Below, piece by piece: positions 18,201 through 25,917 of a DNA stretch of 64,000 bases. The notes under the pieces were generated by a model. The model had not been told where the DNA came from. It worked only from the letters and a program-made list of their open reading frames with translations, and ran no database searches. The stretch comes from JBPOFY01 sp049889815 (GTDB taxonomy: Bacteria > Verrucomicrobiota > Verrucomicrobiia > Opitutales > Coraliomargaritaceae), in contig JBMHCR010000019.1 of assembly GCA_049889815.1 (NCBI GenBank), positions 1 through 64,000 of the forward strand. Reading direction: 5' to 3'. A program made the translations under genes and the position numbers. How positions within the stretch are numbered: the stretch's first letter is position 1; every line of letters starts with the position of its first letter.

Positions 18201-20975
18201 GATTTAGAAGCAGCCGAACCAAAGTCTTCCTATAAAAAAACTACCCACTATCCACTACCCACCATCCACTCTAACTCCCTTTCAATAAAGGGGGCTAGAG
18301 AACATAACCTCAAAAATATCTCCTGCGATATCCCGCACAACGCGGTCACCGTCGTCACTGGTGTCTCTGGTTCTGGCAAATCCTCGCTAGCTTTCGACAT
18401 TATTTTCGCTGAGGGACAACGTCGCTTCATGGAATCGATGTCTGCCTATGCCCGCCAATTCGTAGAGCAAATGCCCCGTGCCGATGTCGACGAGTTGAGC
18501 GGCATCGCACCCACAGTAGCCATCGAGCAACGGGTCACCAAAGGCACTCGTAAGTCCACCGTCGCCACCATCACCGAAGTTGCCCAATACCTCCGCCTTA
18601 TGTATGCGCGTATCGGTATCCAATATTCCCCTACGAGTGGCGAAGCCGTCGTCGGTCAGTCCGAGGCCGAACTACGAAACCGCTTAAAGTACACACTCAA
18701 AGCGCACAGCAACAATCATTCAAAATTCAAAGTTGGACACTCGACGTTCGACGTCCTGCTCCTATGTGCCCCACTCGTACGCGGACGCAAAGGCCACCAC
18801 GAACCACTCGCCAACTGGGCACGTGACCACGGTTTCGAACAGCTTCGCATCGACGGGCAACTCGTCCACCTCGACGACTTTAAAAAACTGGACCGCTATG
18901 TCGAACACGACATCGATCTGGTAGTAAGCAAACTATCCACTACCCACTCTCAAATCTCCACTTCTCAAAGCCTGAAAGAGGCTCTTCGACTCGGCAAAGG
19001 CTCCGCCATGATTCTCACCCCGAAAGGCGATACTCTTTCCTGGCTCTCCACCAAGCGCACCGATCCAACCACTGGCGAGGCCTTCCCCGAACTCGATCCA
19101 AAACATTTCTCATGGAACAGCCCCCGCGGTTGGTGCCCCACCTGTCATGGTTACGGACAACTTTTCGACTGGATGGCAAAGGAAGATGATGAGGACCCCA
19201 TCAAAGATCATCTAGACCCTAATGAATTCGAACACGGCAACACGTGCCCCGACTGCAACGGCGCACGCCTCAACGACCTCAGCAGATCCGTTCGTCTACC
19301 CCTAAAAAAGAATACCAACTCACCACTATCCACTACCCACTCAGTAAGTCTTCCTGACTTACTGTCCCTTACACCCACAGAGCTCATCGAAACTCTGAAG
19401 CGAGTCAAAACCACCATGCGTTCCAAAGCGGTGCTCGACGAATTGCTTCCCGAGATCGAAGATCGTATGCGCTTCATGGATCGCGTCGGACTCGGTTACC
19501 TACAACTCAACCGCGCAACCGCCACCCTCTCTGGCGGCGAAGCACAGCGCATTCGCCTCGCTGCCCAGCTCGGTTCCAAACTTTCAGGCGTGCTCTACGT
19601 TCTCGACGAGCCCTCGATCGGCCTACACGCACGCGATAACGTCAAGCTACTCGAATCTCTCAAAAAGCTGAAGGATCGCGGCAACACACTCATCATCGTT
19701 GAGCACAACGAGACCACCATGCGCGCCGCCGATAAGATCATCGATATCGGTCCCGCCGCAGGCATCCATGGCGGTGAGATCATCGCCAGTGGTCAGGTCA
19801 GTCAGATTAAAAAGACCAAGAACTCGCTCACTGGGCAATATCTCCGCAAGGCCATGCCGCACCCACTGCGCGGCAGCCATCGCGAGCTTCCCGCCCCATG
19901 GAACCCACGTAGAAAGAAAAACAAAGAAAACTGGATCCGCCTACAAGGTGCAGCCCTCAGAAACCTCAAAGGCTTCGACCTCCAAATTCCCAAGAATCGT
20001 CTCAGTGTAGTCTGCGGCGTCTCTGGAGCTGGCAAATCAACCCTCATCCGCGACCTCCTCAAACCACTCGTCGAAGCAGCGATCACCAACAAATCGGGAA
20101 AGCTCACAAAAAAAGAACTACCCGCTACTCACTACCCTCTATCCTCTGCCTTCCGGATACTCAGCGGAGCTGAATCTGTGCGAAAGGTCATTGAAGTCGA
20201 TCATTCCCCCATCGGTAAAACCAACCGCTCCACACCCGCGACCTACATCGGTGCTTTCGACATCATTCGCGACATTTACGCCAGCCTTCCCGAAGCAAAC
20301 ATGCACGGCTACAACAAGAGCACCTTTTCGTTCAACACGAGGGGCGGTCGCTGCGAAACCTGCAAAGGCGCCGGTCGTGTAAAGCTCGAAATGAATTTCA
20401 TGCCTGACACCCACGTGACCTGCGAAGACTGCGACGGGCGGCGCTATGGCGCCGAGCTTGACGAAATTTGCTGGAACGGAAAATCCATCGCCGACGTGTT
20501 GCAAATGAGCTTTGAAGAAGCCGCCGAGTTTTTTAGTTTCCACACCCAGCTCAGCAGCCTAATGCAGCTCATGGTCGAGACTGGCCTCGGCTATATTGAG
20601 CTTGGGCAATATTCGCCCACCCTTTCCGGCGGTGAGGCGCAACGCATGAAGCTCGTCAGCGAACTCGCCAAAGGACGGCCCTCCTTTAAAGAGCGCCAAT
20701 ACAATAAAGGCGAAGGCAACCTATACATCCTAGAAGAACCCACCATCGGCCTCCATCTCTCAGACGTCGAACGCCTGATCGAACTCCTTCACCGCCTCGT
20801 CGACAAGGGCCACACCGTTGTCGTCATTGAACACCACCTTGAAGTCATCAAAGACGCCGACTATGTGGTCGAAATCGGACCACATGGCGGAGATCAAGGA
20901 GGCGAACTACTGTATCAGGGCGATGTCGAAGCGCTACGAAAAGCGAAACAAAGCGTCACAGCAGAATTTCTCTAA
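15252..20975 (+). CDS. uvrA: Double-length UvrA (tandem UvrA-UvrA, 1907 aa)
   Basis: Two complete UvrA units in one frame, so four ABC ATPase modules. Walker A loops lie near residues 33 (GLSGAGKSS), 646 (GVSGSGKST), 1036 (GVSGSGKSS) and 1588 (GVSGAGKST). LSGGE signatures lie near 489, 836, 1426 and 1791; Walker B segments near 511, 888, 1450 and 1826. The last reads ILEEPTIGLH where the others have LDEP or IDEP. Eight CxxC zinc-type pairs (such as CPECRG, CETCQG, CPTCHG, CEDCDG) occur in the expected places. The usual length is about 940 aa. The start is GTG. UvrA scans DNA for lesions with UvrB; a double form could carry in one chain the sites normally made by a dimer. Seven low-complexity inserts in variable loops are listed separately. 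Confidence 0.93.
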   Translation: MPKSKDFIHLRGVRQNNLKGFDLDLPIGQLTVVTGLSGAGKSSLVFETLHAEGQRRYVETFSPYTRQFMDLLDRPKIDSVENLRPSIAIHQSNTVKTSRSTVGTITELCDYFKVWFANEATLYDPATGEAITDDNPQSVWKTLSESQKGKTVLITFKVIKPEKLEWNEILTSISAQGFSRVIYDNTVQRISDLESRIPNPESTLHVIQDRIANLNGKSRSRCIEALHNAFNFGKGRIQIFNTHAKLLTEFTQGLTSPETEQTFRPASPALFSFNSPIGACPECRGFGRVIEIDYRLVIPDPSKSIDGGAIRAFQGEVYSESLRDLQRAAQKHKIRTDIPWSKLNKKELKFIMEGESRYQEGYNMWYGIHRFFDWLNKNLYKMHVRVFLSKFRSYTTCPSCGGARFQQETLHWQWQGYRLHELYQKSVDELLSILRGSASSHPQTTPHGHDLASPTNEQDTARSSILSRLSFLQDVGLGYLTLDRTSRTLSGGETMRVNLTSCLGSSLTDTLFVLDEPSVGLHPRDMDRLIGILRRLTDLGNTVVVVEHDEAVMRAADNLIEIGPQPGRDGGQLCFHGNYQKILKSDTHTGRYLSGRERIDLPKKRRLENYPLPTNNYPLLSIYNAQKHNIQDLTLHIPQQSFVCLSGVSGSGKSTLLNNVIFQNLLARKGLSVEEPASIKDIESTLPLSDIVLVDQSPISKTPRATPASYTGSWDEIRKIFARTEAAKALGVKPGYFSYNSSSGRCETCQGLGYERIEMQFVSDIDVICESCQGSRFKDEVLEIQFNDRSIADIQEMDAAEALLFFGNHPRVSKTLQPLVDVGLGYIKLGQPLNTLSGGESQRLKLVSYLGRIRHPRSESEGESKSVKKKKGNSHSSSLTSHYQNHSMILIDEPTTGLHRADVKRLIKVLQKLVDSGNSLIVIEHNLDILKVADWIIEIGPEAGAAGGKVVAEGTPEQIAKSNCETAKYLSEAIGGTRSVASADLEAAEPKSSYKKTTHYPLPTIHSNSLSIKGAREHNLKNISCDIPHNAVTVVTGVSGSGKSSLAFDIIFAEGQRRFMESMSAYARQFVEQMPRADVDELSGIAPTVAIEQRVTKGTRKSTVATITEVAQYLRLMYARIGIQYSPTSGEAVVGQSEAELRNRLKYTLKAHSNNHSKFKVGHSTFDVLLLCAPLVRGRKGHHEPLANWARDHGFEQLRIDGQLVHLDDFKKLDRYVEHDIDLVVSKLSTTHSQISTSQSLKEALRLGKGSAMILTPKGDTLSWLSTKRTDPTTGEAFPELDPKHFSWNSPRGWCPTCHGYGQLFDWMAKEDDEDPIKDHLDPNEFEHGNTCPDCNGARLNDLSRSVRLPLKKNTNSPLSTTHSVSLPDLLSLTPTELIETLKRVKTTMRSKAVLDELLPEIEDRMRFMDRVGLGYLQLNRATATLSGGEAQRIRLAAQLGSKLSGVLYVLDEPSIGLHARDNVKLLESLKKLKDRGNTLIIVEHNETTMRAADKIIDIGPAAGIHGGEIIASGQVSQIKKTKNSLTGQYLRKAMPHPLRGSHRELPAPWNPRRKKNKENWIRLQGAALRNLKGFDLQIPKNRLSVVCGVSGAGKSTLIRDLLKPLVEAAITNKSGKLTKKELPATHYPLSSAFRILSGAESVRKVIEVDHSPIGKTNRSTPATYIGAFDIIRDIYASLPEANMHGYNKSTFSFNTRGGRCETCKGAGRVKLEMNFMPDTHVTCEDCDGRRYGAELDEICWNGKSIADVLQMSFEEAAEFFSFHTQLSSLMQLMVETGLGYIELGQYSPTLSGGEAQRMKLVSELAKGRPSFKERQYNKGEGNLYILEEPTIGLHLSDVERLIELLHRLVDKGHTVVVIEHHLEVIKDADYVVEIGPHGGDQGGELLYQGDVEALRKAKQSVTAEFL
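15820..15856. repeat. 7-bp tandem repeat tract a in uvrA
   Basis: Five heptamers in a row: TCTCGGA, TCTCGAA, TCTCGCA, TCCCGAA, TCCCGAA, then TC. They are translated as a segment around SDLESRIPNPES in a variable region of the first UvrA unit. The unit is not a multiple of three, yet the frame is kept overall. Confidence 0.85.
17078..17131. repeat. 7-bp repeat tract b plus 10-bp hairpin in uvrA
   Basis: Heptamers CTATCCA, CTACCCA, CTAACAA, CTACCCA run into a perfect inverted repeat: TTCTGAGCAT at 17107-17116, loop CTACA, ATGCTCAGAA at 17122-17131. The tract lies in the linker just before the second ABC module; the right arm belongs to the coding sequence leading into that module. Confidence 0.88.
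17823..17924. repeat. 7-bp repeat tract c plus 12-bp hairpin in uvrA
   Basis: A G/A-rich stretch (GTGAAAG, GTGAGAG-like units) is followed by TCTCACT, CTTCGTC, TCTCACT, TCTCACT; the two halves are partly complementary. The tract ends in a perfect 12-bp inverted repeat, TATCAAAATCAT (17898-17909), loop TCC, ATGATTTTGATA (17913-17924). The right arm encodes MILI of the second Walker B, so the left arm is a reverse copy of conserved coding DNA. Confidence 0.9.
18240..18300. repeat. 7-bp repeat tract d plus imperfect 14-bp hairpin in uvrA
   Basis: ACTACCC, ACTATCC, ACTACCC, ACCATCC, ACTCTAA, then a stem CTCTAACTCCCTTT (18269-18282), loop CAAT, AAAGGGGGCTAGAG (18287-18300) with 12 of 14 positions paired. 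The right arm encodes KGARE, the conserved entry into the third ABC module. Confidence 0.87.
18932..18983. repeat. 7-bp repeat tract e in uvrA
   Basis: ACTATCC, ACTACCC, ACTCTCA, AATCTCC, ACTTCTC, then AAAGCCT. Only a weak 5-bp stem (AGCCT, 5-nt loop, AGGCT) follows. The tract is translated as a Ser/Thr-rich loop (STTHSQISTSQS) before KEALRLGKGSA. Confidence 0.82.
19318..19364. repeat. 7-bp repeat tract f plus 9-bp hairpin in uvrA
   Basis: ACTCACC, ACTATCC, ACTACCC, ACTCAGT, running into a perfect inverted repeat CAGTAAGTC (19342-19350), loop TTCCT, GACTTACTG (19356-19364). The right arm encodes part of DLLSL, which continues into the normal coding sequence. Confidence 0.87.
20117..20173. 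repeat. 7-bp repeat tract g in uvrA
   Basis: ACTACCC, GCTACTC, ACTACCC, TCTATCC, TCTGCCT, then after about 9 bases a short stem TCAGC, GGA, GCTGA (20161-20173). It lies between the fourth Walker A and the VIEVDHSPIGKT segment, a site that varies in length among UvrA proteins. Confidence 0.8.
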
Positions 20976-20978
20976 AAA

Positions 20979-22790
20979 CTAGAACTGATCCAAGCCAAAC
21001 GGCATGCGGGCATAGACGCTCCGAGGGTCATTAAAGCTGCGGAGTTTGCTATTTAGAGTTTCGAACTCGGCGGCGAGTCGCCTGACTAGGTTGCGGTTCT
21101 TGACGACCGGTGGAGAACTGGGTTCTTCGAGCATCATTACTAGGTTCTCGGCAAAGGTTGTAGCGCTCGGGACTTGTTCGATCATGTAATATTCCAAATC
21201 GCCAGCGTCCATGGCTTCATTGATGGCCACGTTTAAACCGCCAATCTCATCGACAAGCGCGAGTTCGATCGCACTCAAACCACTCCAGACTCGTCCTTGA
21301 GCGATCTCAGCGACCTCGCTTGCCTGGAGAGAGCGTCCCTCTGCAACCTTATCCAGAAAGGCATCATAAATTTGATCGGTAAACTTCTGGATCAGTGCCA
21401 TCTCTTCGTCGCTGCGTGGTCGACTGATGGTATAAATGTCGGCAAAGGGTGCGGTCTTCACTCCATCAAAATGCAGCTCCATGTTTTCGGCAAATCCTTC
21501 GATATTGAAGACTAGGCCAAAGACACCAATCGAGCCCGTAATGGTATAAGGCTGCGCATAGATTTTATCGGCGTATGCAGAAATCCAGTACCCTCCACTG
21601 GCAGCATAGCTCCCCATAGAAACGATAAGTGGTTTATCTTCCGCGAGAAGACGCACTTCTCGTTGAATCACTTCAGAGGCAACTGCGCTGCCTCCAGGGC
21701 TGTTTACCCGTAGGACCACTGCTTTCACATCAGGATCGTTTCGCAAGCGGCGTAATTCGTAGGCAAGCCAATCACCACCAACAAAATCGACATAGTCGTA
21801 GCCATCAACGATATCCCCTTCAGCATAAACCACCGCGATGCGCTCACCCTCAAAGCTACGACCGTCCCACTCGAAACCTCGGTTGCTGGCGTAATCACTC
21901 AAGTTTACCTGCCGAAAGGTCTTCTCTGAATCGGCATAAGCGAACGTCTCAGATAAGTGCACGATCACTTCATCGAAATAACCGACGCGGTCTACTAGAT
22001 TCGATGATTGCGCCTCATCCGCATTGAAGAAAGCAGACTCATTGCTCAACCGCGTGATCGCTTCGGGGCTGATGGATCGTGCATTACCAATGTCTGCCAG
22101 CAAGCTATCCCAAATATCGTTTAAAAGAACGGCGGTCTGCTCCCGATCGGCCTCGCTCATTCCATCGCGGGTAAACATCTCAACGGCGGATTTGTATTCC
22201 CCCACCTGTGTGGTCTGTACCCCGATGCCATACTTTTCGAGCATGCTGCCTAAGAATGGCGCATTGGTTGCCAAACCATTGAGCGAAAGAAGTCCGAATG
22301 GATTGATCCAAATCTCATCTGCGATCGAGGTCAGGTAATAATCCTTCTGCGTAGGATCAACAAGGTAGGCATAAACCGGCTTGCCAGACTCTTTGAAAGT
22401 GATCAGCGCTTCGCGCACTTCCGAGACTGCCGCCAAGCCTGAACCGTAGCCCTCCTCCTGGAGGCTGCCATGCAGAAAAATCGCACTGATATCGTCGTCA
22501 TCCGCAGCACGCTGGATCGCGTCGACAACGTTCAACAAATAAGTCGTCGAAATACCGCCACCGAATGCTTCCTCAAGCGCATCTTCAAATCCTGATACTG
22601 CAGGCGCATCTTGAATCGTCGTATTGAGGTCAAAAACAAGAACCGAGTTCGACCGGATCTCTACCAGCGGCGGCGCACTCCCGAGCGAAACCAATCCAAT
22701 TAGAAAAGCAGAAAAGCCGATCACGCTTAGGCTAGTAAAAATCGCCAAGGCAGTGAGCGAACCAAACAGACTTTGGATAAATCCCTTCAT
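20979..22790 (-). CDS. sppA: Signal peptide peptidase SppA, 67-kDa type
   Basis: A membrane-anchored serine protease that degrades cleaved signal peptides. From the ATG at 22790 one hydrophobic anchor (ALAIFTSLSVIGFSAFLIGLV) is followed by two S49 domains. The general-base lysine is in GEYKSAVEMF (about K200) and the nucleophile in GSYAASGGYW (about S398), the same arrangement as E. coli SppA (K209, S409). The frame continues upstream to 22841, but those 17 residues precede a normal signal-anchor start. About 603 aa. It converges on uvrA with 3 bp between stops. Confidence 0.92.
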   Translation of the reverse strand: MKGFIQSLFGSLTALAIFTSLSVIGFSAFLIGLVSLGSAPPLVEIRSNSVLVFDLNTTIQDAPAVSGFEDALEEAFGGGISTTYLLNVVDAIQRAADDDDISAIFLHGSLQEEGYGSGLAAVSEVREALITFKESGKPVYAYLVDPTQKDYYLTSIADEIWINPFGLLSLNGLATNAPFLGSMLEKYGIGVQTTQVGEYKSAVEMFTRDGMSEADREQTAVLLNDIWDSLLADIGNARSISPEAITRLSNESAFFNADEAQSSNLVDRVGYFDEVIVHLSETFAYADSEKTFRQVNLSDYASNRGFEWDGRSFEGERIAVVYAEGDIVDGYDYVDFVGGDWLAYELRRLRNDPDVKAVVLRVNSPGGSAVASEVIQREVRLLAEDKPLIVSMGSYAASGGYWISAYADKIYAQPYTITGSIGVFGLVFNIEGFAENMELHFDGVKTAPFADIYTISRPRSDEEMALIQKFTDQIYDAFLDKVAEGRSLQASEVAEIAQGRVWSGLSAIELALVDEIGGLNVAINEAMDAGDLEYYMIEQVPSATTFAENLVMMLEEPSSPPVVKNRNLVRRLAAEFETLNSKLRSFNDPRSVYARMPFGLDQF

Positions 22791-22947
22791 GCCTTCTGTG
22801 AAAGCCTTTGAGGGCGGTAATGGCAACAGCGCAATGGTCAAACATTGAGAAAATTAGGCAGCAAAATCTGTGACAATTAACATCCAATACGTAAATCATG
22901 ACTGAACTAGACAACCAATTACACTATGAGCACCCCTTACTTTTTCC

Positions 22948-24576
22948 TCAATACCCCTTCTTTTCTTCCGGGGGATCATAGCGCAGGGTGACGCCTTGGG
23001 CGGCCATGACGGCTTCGATGGCGTCGATGGTGTCGTAGGAGGGTTTGAAATTTCCCCAGCGGTAGCCTTGGGCGATCAGTAGGGGTGACCATCTGTGTTT
23101 GTTGAGATTGTTCCAGACCTGAATATCAGCACCGTTTTCGTGAAGGAAGTGAACCATATCGGGCCATTGTCCGTAGGCGGCGCCGTGCATAGCGGTGTCA
23201 CCTACCTTGCTGACCGCGTTGATATCGAGCCCGAGCTTTAAACAGAGCGCGACGGATTTAATCGCTTCTTCTTGGGTACCGGCTTGATCGTTTTCAGCTC
23301 CGCGGCCAACGCCTGCGGCGACGTGCAAGGCCGTAGTGCCTTCTTTATCGACGAGCTTGGGGTCGGCGCCGTGGTCGACGAGGCGCTGCATCATCTCATA
23401 ATCGGAACGACGAGCAGCGGCGAAGAAGGGTGTCTCGTCATTCTTATCGCGCAGGTTAACATCGGCTCCGTATTCGACGAGCACGTCAATGAACTGTATG
23501 GAGGTAATCTTGCCGTAATTGATTGGCTCAGGGTCGCTGCCGTCGCCGGTGTGTGCCTTGCGCACCCAGGTCATGGTGTGCAGCGGTGTGAAACCGGTGC
23601 GCACATCGTTGGGATTGGCTCCAGCTTTGAGTAAGGCGATGGCGGCTGCGTATTTCGCATTTTCAATCGCTAGGATGAGCGGCGAGGTTTGATCCAAGGG
23701 ATCTCTGAAAAATTTCTGACCGGTCCATTGCATGGGGGTGTTCACATCGACGCCGGCGCCAAGAAGGTGCTGAATGGTTGGAATGTGCCCTGCCCTAGCG
23801 GCGAAATGGATGGCAGTAAAGCCGTCCTTGGTAGAGGCTTTGGGATCGGCTCCGGACTGTATTAAAAATTCAACTACAATGTCGTGCCCTTCGGAGGCAG
23901 CCCACATAAGTGCGGTTTGATTGGGCCAGATGCTTGCGTTGACGTCTACGCCAAGCTCGACCAGTCGAGCGACGAGGTCGGCATTGCCGCTGCGGACCGC
24001 GAGAAACAAGAGCGGCACATCGGCGGCGTCTTTTACATCGTGCTTGGCACCGGCAGCGAGGAGGTGCTCGAAGCTGCGGAGGTCAGCATTTCTACACGCG
24101 AGTGCGATGGGGCTCATCCCAAAATCGTTTTTGACATTGGGATTGGCGCCCTTGGCAAGGAGTCGCGCGACGGTATCGGCATCGGCGTGGTGCGCTGCCC
24201 AGATAAGCGCGGTAGTGCCATCAGGCTGCGCGGCGTTTACCTCAGCACCAGATTGAAGGAGTTGTGCGACCTTGGCGGGCTCGTTGCGCTCCATGTGGTC
24301 GGCGAGGGTTGCGGCAGCATGAGTGGAAAGCGGAAGGCAGGCTGTAAGGGCTAGGAGTAGAGCTAGGAGGATGCGCGTGCGGGGGGTGCGGGTGCAACCA
24401 CGGGACGAACCACCTCCCCCTGAGTTGAACTCAGGGGACTCCTCCTTAACCAAGGAGGAGAGCTTTTTGTTTAGTGGAGTTGGTCGAGCGTATGGGGTCA
24501 ATTGGTTTTCGGGGCCAACCGGCAAATGCTCGTCTCGGCGAGACGACCCTAGCTTTTTTGCTCGATCCAAACTCAT
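22948..24576 (-). CDS. Exported ankyrin-repeat protein with repeat-derived N-terminus
   Basis: From about residue 85 to the end the protein is a run of roughly 11 ankyrin repeats (TALIWAAHHADADTVARLLA, TALHVAAGVGRG and others). Before them, residues 66-88 form a signal-peptide core (RILLALLLALTACLPLSTHA). The first 60-65 residues come from palindromic repeat DNA (24417-24546) and look unlike a protein N-terminus. No in-frame start lies between the repeat and the signal peptide. The ATG at 24576 is 3 bp past the DUF1552 stop, which supports coupled translation from there. Third gene of the cytochrome/DUF1552 operon; likely a periplasmic scaffold. The start is uncertain. Confidence 0.8.
   Translation of the reverse strand: MSLDRAKKLGSSRRDEHLPVGPENQLTPYARPTPLNKKLSSLVKEESPEFNSGGGGSSRGCTRTPRTRILLALLLALTACLPLSTHAAATLADHMERNEPAKVAQLLQSGAEVNAAQPDGTTALIWAAHHADADTVARLLAKGANPNVKNDFGMSPIALACRNADLRSFEHLLAAGAKHDVKDAADVPLLFLAVRSGNADLVARLVELGVDVNASIWPNQTALMWAASEGHDIVVEFLIQSGADPKASTKDGFTAIHFAARAGHIPTIQHLLGAGVDVNTPMQWTGQKFFRDPLDQTSPLILAIENAKYAAAIALLKAGANPNDVRTGFTPLHTMTWVRKAHTGDGSDPEPINYGKITSIQFIDVLVEYGADVNLRDKNDETPFFAAARRSDYEMMQRLVDHGADPKLVDKEGTTALHVAAGVGRGAENDQAGTQEEAIKSVALCLKLGLDINAVSKVGDTAMHGAAYGQWPDMVHFLHENGADIQVWNNLNKHRWSPLLIAQGYRWGNFKPSYDTIDAIEAVMAAQGVTLRYDPPEEKKGY
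24417..24546. repeat. Cluster of three palindromes at the 5' end of the ankyrin gene
   Basis: Three perfect inverted repeats: CCCCTGAGTT-G-AACTCAGGGG at 24417-24437; CTCCTCCTT, loop AACC, AAGGAGGAG at 24439-24460; and TCGTCTCG-G-CGAGACGA at 24530-24546. Such paired palindromes are typical of dispersed intergenic elements. Here they lie inside an open frame. Confidence 0.85.
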
Positions 24577-24579
24577 GAA

Positions 24580-25917
24580 TCAGACTTCCAATAATTCATT
24601 TACTAAGCCTTTGCTGTCTCCAAAGCTTTCGAGGTCGACGCCGACTTTATTTAACATAGTTAAGTGTAAGTTAGCAAGTGGGGTTTGCTCGTTGTAGTGG
24701 ATATGGCGTCCCATTTTCAGGCCGCCTGCGGCACCTCCGGCTAGAATGGTGGGCAGGTTGCTGTGGTCGTGTTTGTTGGGGTTGCCGATGCCGCTGCCGT
24801 AGAGAATAAGTGAGCGGTCGAGCAGGTTGCCGTCGCCTTCGGGGATGGCTTTGAGTTTTTCGAGATACTCGGCGAAGAGTGAGACGTGGAAAGCGTTGAT
24901 CTTGGACATGCGCTCGATCTTGTCCGGATCGTTACCATGGTGGGAAAGCGGATGGTGCGGATCCATGATACCGATCTCGCTGTAGACGCGGTTACTGGTT
25001 TCGCGGGCGAGTTGGAAAGTGGTGACTCGGGTGATGTCACCCTGCATAGCGAGCACTTGGAGATCGAACATGAGTCGGGCGTGATCGCCGTAGATGTCGG
25101 GCACACCCATAGGTCGGTCAAGATCGGGTGTGGGCTTGTCTTTGAGGTTGGCTTCGGCGAACTGGATACGGCGCTCGACTTCACGGATGCTGTCGAGGTA
25201 GTCGTCGACCTTAGCGGTGTCTGAGGCACCAAGCTCGCGCTTGAGGCTCTTGATCGAAACGAGCACGGAGTCGAGGAGGCTGGCGCGGCGGCGGATCGCG
25301 GCCGAGCGTTCTTCGTCAGTGTTCCATTCGCCAAACATGCGCTCGAAGACAATACGGGGATGCGCCTCTGCCGGTAGCGGCGTGGTGGGTGTCGACCAGG
25401 AAAGGTTGTTTTGATAAACACAGGCATAGCCGTTGTCGCACTGCCCAACGTTTTCCTGCAGGTCCATGGCGAGCTCAAGGGATGGCAGGCGCGTGGTTTG
25501 CCCGATCGCTTTAGCAGCAATCTGGTCGGCGGTGGTACCAAGATAGTAGTCGTTACTTTCGGTCTGCTTGGCCCGGGCGGCGCTGAGAAATGCGGAGTTG
25601 GAAGTGGCGTGCGATCCGGGATACGCGAGGCGCAGCTCCATATTGGTGAATACGTTGATGTTGCTCTTTACATTTTCAAGGGAGCGTAGGATCGGTGACA
25701 GGTCGGTGAGTTGACCGTTGAGATCACTCGGGGTCCAGCGGGACTGATCACAGCCCATCGGCATGAAGACATAGCCGAGGCGCTTCACGGGGGCGGCAGC
25801 GGTTTGCGAAAGCGGGGTCGCGGCGGCAACCATGGAATCGAGCAGTGGCAGCGCAAGAGATGCTCCCGCTCCTTTGAGAAAGGTTCTGCGGGAAAGAGAC
25901 TTTTTGGTGAGGATCAT
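24580..25917 (-). CDS. DUF1552 protein with Tat signal
   Basis: A DUF1552 protein of 445 aa, a family common in Planctomycetes and Verrucomicrobia and routinely found beside DUF1592-type cytochromes. The N-terminus SRRTFLKGAGASLALPLLDSM is a twin-arginine signal, implying export of a folded, possibly cofactor-bearing protein. Conserved-looking stretches include YVFMPMGCDQSRW, MDPHHPLSHHGNDP and LILYGSGIGNPNKHDHSNLP, which resemble metal-binding blocks of the alkaline-phosphatase-like DUF1501 group. The reaction is unknown. Its ATG overlaps the cytochrome stop by 4 bp. Confidence 0.88.
   Translation of the reverse strand: MILTKKSLSRRTFLKGAGASLALPLLDSMVAAATPLSQTAAAPVKRLGYVFMPMGCDQSRWTPSDLNGQLTDLSPILRSLENVKSNINVFTNMELRLAYPGSHATSNSAFLSAARAKQTESNDYYLGTTADQIAAKAIGQTTRLPSLELAMDLQENVGQCDNGYACVYQNNLSWSTPTTPLPAEAHPRIVFERMFGEWNTDEERSAAIRRRASLLDSVLVSIKSLKRELGASDTAKVDDYLDSIREVERRIQFAEANLKDKPTPDLDRPMGVPDIYGDHARLMFDLQVLAMQGDITRVTTFQLARETSNRVYSEIGIMDPHHPLSHHGNDPDKIERMSKINAFHVSLFAEYLEKLKAIPEGDGNLLDRSLILYGSGIGNPNKHDHSNLPTILAGGAAGGLKMGRHIHYNEQTPLANLHLTMLNKVGVDLESFGDSKGLVNELLEV

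Noticed and set aside
15820..20173. Repeats in uvrA as a CRISPR array or assembly artefact
   Set aside because: There is no constant repeat-spacer pattern, units are 7 bp, and the long frame stays open through every tract, which errors would not preserve.
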